NCBI GenBank assembly: GCA_948665105.1
Contig: CAPNGW010000064.1
Span: 1-10,082 of the forward strand
Reading direction: 5' to 3'
DNA length: 10,082 bases
Source of the DNA: an uncultured Lachnospiraceae bacterium
Lineage (GTDB): Bacteria > Bacillota > Clostridia > Lachnospirales > Lachnospiraceae
Positions 5,422 through 10,082 of the stretch are shown here, piece by piece. Under the pieces are notes generated by a model. It saw nothing but the letters and a program-made list of their open reading frames with translations. It was not told the origin of the DNA and did not search any database. The translations under genes and the position numbers were made by a program. Position 1 is the first letter of the stretch. The number at the start of each line of letters is the position of its first letter.

Positions 5422-6435
5422 ATGGAAGTAATGGATAAGATGGAAGCGGTGGAGACCCCGGTAGTGGTGGAGACCACAGAAGCAGTGGAGACCACGGAGG
5501 CAGCCAAGACTCCGGAAACTGTGGGTGCACCGGAGACCATGGAGGATTATAAGGAGGAGCTGGAGGCATCCTTTCGCAAAATCAGTGTGGGGGATATTAT
5601 TTCAGGAACCGTCATTGATGTAAATGAGGAAGAGGTGACCCTGGACCTTAAGTATTATGCCCCCGGTGTGATTAAGGCGGCAGATTTGAGCAACGACCCG
5701 AATTTTAAGGTGCTTAATGATGTGAAGGTGGGAGATGTGCTGGAGGCTACTGTGGTTCGGACGGACGACGGAGCAGGGAACATTCAGCTCTCCAAGAAGG
5801 AAGCCAATGACATTCTGGCCTGGGAGAAGCTTCAGGAGTACAAGGAGGAGGAGAAGGCTCTGGATGTGAAGGTGGCAGGGATTGTACCCAGTGGCGTTGT
5901 GGCTTATGTGGAAGGAATCCGTGGCTTTATTCCGGCTTCCCAGCTTGCCTTGTCCTATGTGGAGGTGGATGATTCCTGGCTGGGGAGGGAGCTTCAGGTG
6001 CGGGTGCTTACCGTGGAAGAGCCCAAGAAGAAGCTGGTGATGTCCGCCAAAGTAATTCTTAAGGAAAAGGCTGTGGAGGAACACAACCACAGGATTTCCA
6101 TGATGGTGCCCGGCAGCGTGCTGGAGGGCACGGTGGAGAGCCTGATGCCCTACGGAGCCTTTGTGGATTTGGGTGACGGAATCAGCGGACTGGTACACAT
6201 TTCACAGATTAGCCAGAAGAGGATTGCCAAGCCCTCCGAGGTGCTGTCTGTGGGACAGAAGGTAAAAGTAAAAATCTTAAATACCAACGACAACAAGGTG
6301 AGCCTCAGTATGAAAGCATTGCAGGAGGAGATGGTGGACGTGGACAAGACTCCACAGGTGCGGGAGTACGTATCCGGCGAAAAGGCATCCACCAGCCTGG
6401 GCGACCTGCTTCGGGGCATCAAGCTTAACAATTAA
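5422..6435 (+). CDS. S1 RNA-binding domain protein (ribosomal protein S1-like)
   Basis: A 337-residue RNA-binding protein related to ribosomal protein S1, which helps mRNA bind the 30S subunit; Bacillota S1-like proteins may also act in other RNA processes. Three S1 (OB-fold) repeats are visible: about residues 55-126 (VGDIISGTVIDVNEEEVTLD), 146-212 (ending KKKLVMSAK), and 228-299 (PGSVLEGTVESLMPYGAFVD, then GLVHISQIS and VSLSMKAL). The third is the closest to the canonical motif. Residues 1-50 are an acidic, Thr/Glu/Val-rich low-complexity tail with repeated VETTEA-like units, coded by imperfect DNA repeats. Enterobacterial S1 has six repeats, so this is the shorter Gram-positive form. The ATG at 5422 has AAGGAGG 6 bases upstream, which decides the start over ATGs at 5431 and 5440. 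Its stop codon overlaps that of the convergent PHP gene. I leave the symbol blank because a true rpsA role cannot be told from sequence. Confidence 0.9.
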   Translation: MEVMDKMEAVETPVVVETTEAVETTEAAKTPETVGAPETMEDYKEELEASFRKISVGDIISGTVIDVNEEEVTLDLKYYAPGVIKAADLSNDPNFKVLNDVKVGDVLEATVVRTDDGAGNIQLSKKEANDILAWEKLQEYKEEEKALDVKVAGIVPSGVVAYVEGIRGFIPASQLALSYVEVDDSWLGRELQVRVLTVEEPKKKLVMSAKVILKEKAVEEHNHRISMMVPGSVLEGTVESLMPYGAFVDLGDGISGLVHISQISQKRIAKPSEVLSVGQKVKVKILNTNDNKVSLSMKALQEEMVDVDKTPQVREYVSGEKASTSLGDLLRGIKLNN

Positions 6436-7148
6436 TCATTGGTAATCAGCGAAACTTCATTCTCCCGCATATAGGCGGCCAGCTCTTTGCTGTTATGGAT
6501 GTAAGAGGGCACCAGAATACCACCTCGTGCCGCATCCTCCGGTTGATGGAAGTCACTTCCGGAGGAGCGCAGAAGGTGGTATTTTTTTGCCCAGGATACG
6601 GTGAGGTCATTGTGGTTCTGCTGGCGGGGATTGCCGTTGTACACCTCTGCCCCGTGAAGCAGGTGCGGGTCTCTGGGCTTACAGTAGGAGCGGTTGGGGT
6701 GGGCCTGATAGAGGAGACACCCGTATTGCAGACATTCCCGGTACAATTCCCTCTGGGTCATGCGATACAGAAGGGGGTTTTCGTACACGAAATCCTCCGC
6801 TGCGCCGAAGATAAGAAAATCCTCGGGCCCACCTGCAATCCGTGTCTCAATGCCGAACCAGACTTCAATTCCCAGGGCTTCACCGTATTCGGCGGCCTCT
6901 GTATATAAGTCCACGTAAGCCTTTGCACAGGCTTTGGGGGAGAGTCCGCTCCTTGGGACGGTATCATCGTTGAAATGGTTGGTAATCATCAGTGCTCCGT
7001 ATCCGGCCTTTGCATAAGACTGCACTGTATCGAAAATGGGAACCTTGGCGCAGGGACTTCCACCCAGGGTGTGAGCGTGGGTTTCCACTGCTTTGGTCTC
7101 TATACCCTTTTTGATATCTTTGTTCTGAGGCTTTTTGGTATCTTTCAT
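6432..7148 (-). CDS. PHP-domain metal-dependent hydrolase
   Basis: A 238-residue protein of the PHP (polymerase and histidinol phosphatase) superfamily, which uses clustered metal ions for phosphoester hydrolysis; the substrate cannot be told. Likely metal ligands are visible in order: His24 and His26 (ETHAHTLGGSPCA), His58 (MITNHFN), Glu101 (FGIETRI), His150 (YQAHPNR), and Asp199 with His201 (SGSDFHQP). Residues 1-20 form a lysine-rich head. The ATG at 7148 has AGGAGA 6 bases upstream. The frame stays open to a GTG at 7211, but that stretch is the hairpin of the upstream terminator and is unlikely to be coding. It is transcribed in the same direction as the transglycosylase gene, separated by a strong terminator that abuts its ribosome binding site. 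It converges on the S1 gene, and the bases TTAA (6432-6435) hold both stop codons. The long gap before GSDFHQ fits stand-alone PHP proteins rather than HisJ or DNA polymerase PHP domains. Confidence 0.88.
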   Translation of the reverse strand: MKDTKKPQNKDIKKGIETKAVETHAHTLGGSPCAKVPIFDTVQSYAKAGYGALMITNHFNDDTVPRSGLSPKACAKAYVDLYTEAAEYGEALGIEVWFGIETRIAGGPEDFLIFGAAEDFVYENPLLYRMTQRELYRECLQYGCLLYQAHPNRSYCKPRDPHLLHGAEVYNGNPRQQNHNDLTVSWAKKYHLLRSSGSDFHQPEDAARGGILVPSYIHNSKELAAYMRENEVSLITND

Positions 7149-7161
7149 TCTGATTCTCCTT

Positions 7162-7214
7162 AAAAAGGGGTGTATTACAGAGGGACGTCCCAACGCCCTT
7201 CTGCAACACACCCC
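7162..7214 (-). terminator. Intrinsic terminator after the lytic transglycosylase, touching the PHP ribosome binding site
   Basis: On the minus strand the stem begins GGGGTGT (7214-7208) and ends ACACCCC (7173-7167). It continues inward as an almost unbroken helix of about 17-18 pairs with two G-U pairs and one bulged A. It is followed at once by five T bases (7166-7162). The loop contains the palindrome GGGACGTCCC (7182-7191). After the T-run comes AAGGAGA, the PHP gene's ribosome binding site. There is therefore no room for a separate promoter between the terminator and the PHP gene. Confidence 0.85.
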
Positions 7215-7249
7215 ATGTGCTTACAGTATGCCGTATGATAATTTTGCTG

Positions 7250-7987
7250 TCAGATTCCTTCTCCCTGGCTTATGAGATTTAAGACAGCAGGACTGTACTT
7301 GATGCCCTGACAGTTGTAATAGGAATTGGATTTCTTCCCCTGGTCCTCCTCCTCTTCCTTCTCCTGACGGCTTTGGAAATCCTGTATGTTAATATACATT
7401 TCCAGAAACTTCATATAGTCCTCGTAAGAGAATATCTGATCCAAAACGCTCTCGTAGTAGCTGTCCTCGTGAGTTCCCGGCACAGCGTAGGATACGTTGG
7501 GAACTGTCACGCCCTCATCAAGATAGCCCATCACCTTCACCACGTAATTCTGAGTCTCCTGAAAGGGCGGAATGCCGCCGTATTTAATGACGTTGTTGGA
7601 GCCTGCATTGTAGCTGGCCAGCACGTAGGGGATGTTTCCGTCGAACTGCTCCATTAACTCGCTTAACAATTTGGCGCCACCCATGATGTTCTGATAGGGG
7701 TCGTAGGCGTCGGTGACGCCCAGATATTTGGACGTGGCCGGCATCAGCTGCATGATTCCCTGGGCTCCGGCTTTGGAGGTGGCATCGGGCTTAAAGCAGG
7801 ACTCCGCCATCGCCACAGCCTTGAGCAGGTCCTTGGGGACGCCGTAAGTCTCTGCGGCTTCTTCAAAAATCTGTTCCAGAGTGTTGCTGGTCTTCAAATA
7901 GGAAGAAAAGTCTGAATTGTCCGATGTGACAGCATCCACAGCGGAGGCTGTATTCAGGCCGGTGGCCCTGACCGACTGTACTTTCAT
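7250..7987 (-). CDS. Lytic transglycosylase, SLT domain, without signal peptide
   Basis: Cleaves the MurNAc-GlcNAc bond of peptidoglycan to leave a 1,6-anhydro end. The SLT domain covers about residues 38-160: VAMAESCFKPDATSKAGAQG contains the catalytic glutamate (residue 62 from the ATG at 7987), followed by IMQLMPATSKYLGV, NIMGGAKLLSEL, YVLASYNAGSNNVIKYGGIP and PFQETQNYVVKVMGYL. All core motifs are present. The C-terminal 80 residues are unassigned, with a very acidic and lysine-rich stretch (QEKEEEEDQGKK). There is no N-terminal signal peptide or membrane helix; the first 35 residues are Ser/Thr/Val-rich. It may leave the cell by a non-Sec route or act as part of a surface apparatus, but nothing nearby shows this. 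The ATG at 7987 is preferred because AGGAGA lies 7 bases before it; the ATG at 7993 nearly touches that site. Confidence 0.9.
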   Translation of the reverse strand: MKVQSVRATGLNTASAVDAVTSDNSDFSSYLKTSNTLEQIFEEAAETYGVPKDLLKAVAMAESCFKPDATSKAGAQGIMQLMPATSKYLGVTDAYDPYQNIMGGAKLLSELMEQFDGNIPYVLASYNAGSNNVIKYGGIPPFQETQNYVVKVMGYLDEGVTVPNVSYAVPGTHEDSYYESVLDQIFSYEDYMKFLEMYINIQDFQSRQEKEEEEDQGKKSNSYYNCQGIKYSPAVLNLISQGEGI

Positions 7988-8026
7988 AAGCATTCTCCTT
8001 TGTTTCTGTAACTATACACTGTTTTC

Positions 8027-8056
8027 AGTATAGCATAAGATAATACCAAATTTCAA
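8027..8056 (-). promoter_or_regulatory. Promoter of the lytic transglycosylase gene
   Basis: On the minus strand there is TTGAAA (8056-8051), an 18-base spacer and TATACT (8032-8027) preceded by TGC, an extended -10. The expected transcript start is near 8020, about 33 bases before the start codon. CTATACTG and CAGTGTATAG around the start form an imperfect inverted repeat that could be an operator. Confidence 0.6.
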
Positions 8057-8066
8057 CAAAAAGTTC

Positions 8067-8119
8067 TTGAAAAATCATGGCGCATAGTGTAATCTAAAAT
8101 AACAGTGCGTTCTCACTGT
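8067..8119 (+). promoter_or_regulatory. Possible azlC promoter and small inverted repeat
   Basis: TTGAAA (8067-8072) lies 17 bases before TAATCT (8090-8095), a weak -10. A 6-bp inverted repeat ACAGTG/CACTGT (8102-8107 and 8114-8119) follows where the transcript would begin. This could be an operator for an amino-acid-responsive regulator or a short RNA hairpin; nothing here decides. There is no riboswitch-like leader. Confidence 0.3.
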
Positions 8120-8152
8120 AACGCAATAAAGTATTTGTTGAAGGATGGGAAC

Positions 8153-8926
8153 ATGAAACAATGTAGCTACAGAGGAGCCTTTAAAGCGGCCTTTCCTTAT
8201 ACTGTACCCGTGCTGACGGGATACCTGTTTATCGGCATCGCTTTTGGCGTCATGTATCAGGAGAAGGGCTATAACTTTGTGTGGGCGGCCCTTATGAGTC
8301 TTTTGGTGTATGCCGGGAGCGGACAGTATCTGGCGGTGAATTTTTTCGCTCCGGGGGTAAGCTTTTTACAGGTGGTCTTTATGACATTTATGGTGAATGT
8401 GCGGCATATTTTTTATGGACTGTCTCTGCTTTCGCGGTTTGCCCGTATGGGAAAACAGCGGCTGTATATGATATTTTCGCTGACAGATGAGACCTACTCC
8501 TTGTATTTTATCACAAAGGTGCCAAAGGATGTGGATGAGAACAAATTTTTGCTGGCCATAGCCCTTCTGGACCAGAGCTATTGGATTATCGGCTCTGTCA
8601 TCGGCGCTCTGGCCGGGTCCTTGATTCCCTTTGACGCCAAAGGAATCGATTTCGCCATGACGGCGTTGTTTCTGGTAATCTTTACAGAACAGTGGATGAG
8701 CAGCCGGCAGCATATTCCGGCAATGGCGGGGGTGGGCTGTGGCCTTGTCTGCCTGCTTATTTTCGGGAAGGATAATTTTATTCTCCCGGCCATGATTTGT
8801 ATCATGGTATTACTGTTATCCTGTCGGAAGCTGATAGAAAAAGAGCGGGAGAAAAACCACACGGACAAGGCGGCCACAGAGGTGCAGGCCCGGGAAGAAC
8901 AGGGGGTGGAAAACCATGCCCATTAG
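8153..8926 (+). CDS. azlC: AzlC-family amino-acid exporter, large subunit
   Basis: With AzlD this forms a membrane exporter; the Bacillus AzlCD pair exports branched-chain amino acids and confers azaleucine resistance. The 257-residue protein has about six to eight membrane helices. Family marks are the first helix (VPVLTGYLFIGIAFGVMYQ), the YAGSGQYLAVNFF motif (about residues 53-65) and VNVRHIFYGLSLL (about 81-93). The last 30 residues are a charged cytosolic tail (KLIEKEREKNH and on). The ATG at 8153 has GAAGGATGGG just upstream; the frame is open to a GTG at 8105, but the extension is not membrane-like or family-like and contains the inverted repeat. It overlaps the azlD start by 11 bases, indicating coupled translation. 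The actual substrate is not decided by sequence; lysA next door leaves other amino acids possible. Confidence 0.92.
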   Translation: MKQCSYRGAFKAAFPYTVPVLTGYLFIGIAFGVMYQEKGYNFVWAALMSLLVYAGSGQYLAVNFFAPGVSFLQVVFMTFMVNVRHIFYGLSLLSRFARMGKQRLYMIFSLTDETYSLYFITKVPKDVDENKFLLAIALLDQSYWIIGSVIGALAGSLIPFDAKGIDFAMTALFLVIFTEQWMSSRQHIPAMAGVGCGLVCLLIFGKDNFILPAMICIMVLLLSCRKLIEKEREKNHTDKAATEVQAREEQGVENHAH

Positions 8927-9251
8927 TCCTCTTTACTCCCTTCTGATTATACTTGTTGTGGCGGTGACTACCTTTTTCACCCGGTTTCTCCCCTTCGCGG
9001 TTTTCCCAAAGAATAAAGAGATTCCCCGGGTGGTACAGTTTCTGGGCAAGGCTCTGCCGCCGGCAGTGATTGGAATGCTGGTGGTGTATTGCTTCAAGGC
9101 CATGAAAGTGACGGCCTTTCCTTTCGGGCTTCCGGAGCTTTTGGCCGGAGCGGCAGTGGTGCTGCTGCATATCTGGAAGCGAAATAACCTTTTAAGCATC
9201 GGCGTTGGAACGATTCTTTACATGGTGCTGGTGCAGACTGTTTTTGCCTGA
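8916..9251 (+). CDS. azlD: AzlD-family amino-acid exporter, small subunit
   Basis: The small partner of AzlC in the membrane exporter. The 111-residue protein has about four membrane helices: 7-22, 42-58, 72-86 and 93-110. Family-like stretches are VVAVTTFFTRFLPFAVF, FLGKALPPAVIGMLVVYCF and the C-terminal ILYMVLVQTVF. The ATG at 8916 lies in the azlC end, with GGGGGTGG in azlC as its ribosome binding site and an 11-base overlap, so translation is probably coupled. Length is normal for the family. lysA starts 34 bases after the stop. Confidence 0.92.
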   Translation: MPISPLYSLLIILVVAVTTFFTRFLPFAVFPKNKEIPRVVQFLGKALPPAVIGMLVVYCFKAMKVTAFPFGLPELLAGAAVVLLHIWKRNNLLSIGVGTILYMVLVQTVFA

Positions 9252-9285
9252 CGGCAGTTATTAATTTCAAAGGAGATTTTTTAAG

Positions 9286-10082
9286 ATGCAGAAGGAACCC
9301 TTCGTAACGTATGAAAAATTGCAGGAGATTGTAAAAGAGTACCCCACCCCCTTTCATCTGTACGATGAAAAGGGAATCCGGGAGAACGTAAAGGCCCTTT
9401 TGGAAGCCTTTTCCTGGAACAAGGGCTTTCGGGAATACTTTGCGGTGAAGGCTACTCCCAATCCCTTTTTAATCAATATCTTAAAGGAATATGGCTGCGG
9501 CTGTGACTGCTCCTCCCTGTCGGAGCTGAAGCTGGCGGAGGCCCTTGATATGCGGGGGGCGGATATTATGTTTTCCTCCAACAGCACCCCAGAGGAGGAG
9601 TATGCCTATGCCAATGGGCTGGGGGCCATCATTAACCTGGACGACTATACCCACATTGGGTTTGTGGAAAGAATTCTGGGCCATATCCCTGAGACCATCA
9701 GCTGCCGCTTCAATCCCGGGGGAGTATTTAAGCTGGGCAACGGCATTATGGATAATCCCGGGGATGCAAAATACGGCTTTACCAGGGAGCAGCTGTTTGA
9801 GGGCTTTCAGGTGCTGAAGAAAAAGGGAGCAAAATATTTCGGCATCCATGCATTTCTGGCCAGCAATACAGTGACAAATGAGTATTACCCCACACTGGCG
9901 AAAATTCTTTTTGAGCTGGCGGTGGAGCTAAGAAGAGAGACGGGGGCGGACATCCGCTTTATCAACCTCTCAGGCGGCGTTGGCATTCCTTATAAGCCCG
10001 GGCAGGCGCCCAACGATATCCGGGCAATTGGGGAGGGCGTCCGCAAGGCATATGAGGAGATTCTTGTTCCGGCAGGCATGGG
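9286..10082 (+). CDS. lysA: Diaminopimelate decarboxylase, N-terminal 265 residues (runs off the right edge)
   Basis: A PLP enzyme of fold type III (alanine-racemase-like barrel) that decarboxylates meso-diaminopimelate to lysine, the last step of lysine synthesis. The ATG at 9286 has AAGGAGA about 9 bases upstream, and the frame is open to the end of the window. The barrel starts with TPFHLYDEKGIRENV (residues 21-35), and the PLP-binding lysine is K55 in YFAVKATPNP. CDCSSLSELKLA (73-84) and FSSNSTPEEE (96-105) are further conserved parts. The usual HxGS motif is replaced by GIHAFLASN (186-194), and the usual GGGxG by NLSGGVGIPY (227-236). These mark a divergent subgroup that I recall from gut anaerobes, so another PLP amino-acid decarboxylase function is possible. 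It shares the direction of azlCD with a 34-base gap and no terminator between, so it is probably in the same operon. Confidence 0.85.
   Translation, partial: MQKEPFVTYEKLQEIVKEYPTPFHLYDEKGIRENVKALLEAFSWNKGFREYFAVKATPNPFLINILKEYGCGCDCSSLSELKLAEALDMRGADIMFSSNSTPEEEYAYANGLGAIINLDDYTHIGFVERILGHIPETISCRFNPGGVFKLGNGIMDNPGDAKYGFTREQLFEGFQVLKKKGAKYFGIHAFLASNTVTNEYYPTLAKILFELAVELRRETGADIRFINLSGGVGIPYKPGQAPNDIRAIGEGVRKAYEEILVPAGM

Noticed and set aside
5322..5569. Val/Ser/Thr-rich and Pro-rich reading frames on the minus strand
   Set aside because: They are shadows of the repetitive N-terminal coding sequence of the S1 gene, with no ribosome binding site of their own.
5602..6198. 198-codon minus-strand reading frame, rich in His and Leu
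   Set aside because: It lies entirely opposite the S1 domains, and its composition is what the reverse strand of that gene would give.
7149..7211. Longer start (GTG at 7211) for the PHP protein
   Set aside because: The added 21 codons are the terminator hairpin itself, and a good ribosome binding site precedes the ATG at 7148.
8102..8124. RNA pseudoknot from ACAGTG/CACTGT and CGTT/AACG
   Set aside because: The two stems would need loops of zero length, which is not sterically reasonable; at most one hairpin forms.
9252..9285. Lysine riboswitch before lysA
   Set aside because: The gap is 34 bases, far too short for the L-box, and the azlC leader (8096-8152) is also too short.
1..10082. CRISPR array, tRNA or rRNA gene
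   Set aside because: I saw no regularly spaced direct repeats, no tRNA cloverleaf with a T-arm motif, and no rRNA-like stretch on either strand.

Overview
The window looks like a chromosomal segment from a gut-type Bacillota, most likely a Lachnospiraceae (Clostridium cluster XIVa) relative. This rests on strong AGGAGG-type ribosome binding sites, TTGAAT/TATAAT-type promoters, a stand-alone S1-domain protein, a stand-alone PHP protein, AzlCD and an unusual clostridial-type LysA. I could not run a taxonomic search, so the placement is inference.

Left region (1-2500, minus strand): a vancomycin-resistance-like regulatory locus read right to left. It comprises a VanR-type response regulator, a VanS-type histidine kinase that overlaps it by 20 bases, and the first 139 codons of a VanG/VanC-type D-Ala-D-Ala or D-Ala-D-Ser ligase that runs off the left edge. 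This is the vanR-vanS-vanG order of vanG-type clusters. Any vanXY and vanT genes would lie beyond base 1. The ligase has its own 185-base leader, with a perfect 15-bp inverted repeat and a possible VanR box. The vanR promoter sits inside nested inverted repeats.

Middle region (about 2500-5340): a visibly more AT-rich block of less conserved genes. It holds an ECF-like sigma factor with a C-terminal extension, a 96-residue uncharacterised protein, a convergent XRE-type repressor, and a two-helix membrane protein of unknown function. The repressor and membrane-protein genes diverge from a shared intergenic region with four related TTGTATAGGC-like boxes. This looks like a small self-regulated accessory module.

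Right region (5340-10082): more GC-rich, conserved genes. A three-domain S1 RNA-binding protein converges on a PHP-family metal hydrolase, and the two genes share the TTAA that supplies both stop codons. Upstream of the PHP gene on the same strand is a lytic transglycosylase without a signal peptide; its strong terminator abuts the PHP ribosome binding site. Divergent from the transglycosylase runs azlC-azlD (branched-chain amino-acid exporter type), followed 34 bases later by a diaminopimelate decarboxylase (lysA) that is cut by the right edge.

I saw no tRNA, rRNA, CRISPR array, insertion sequence or integrase. There is no gene-free stretch longer than 300 bases.
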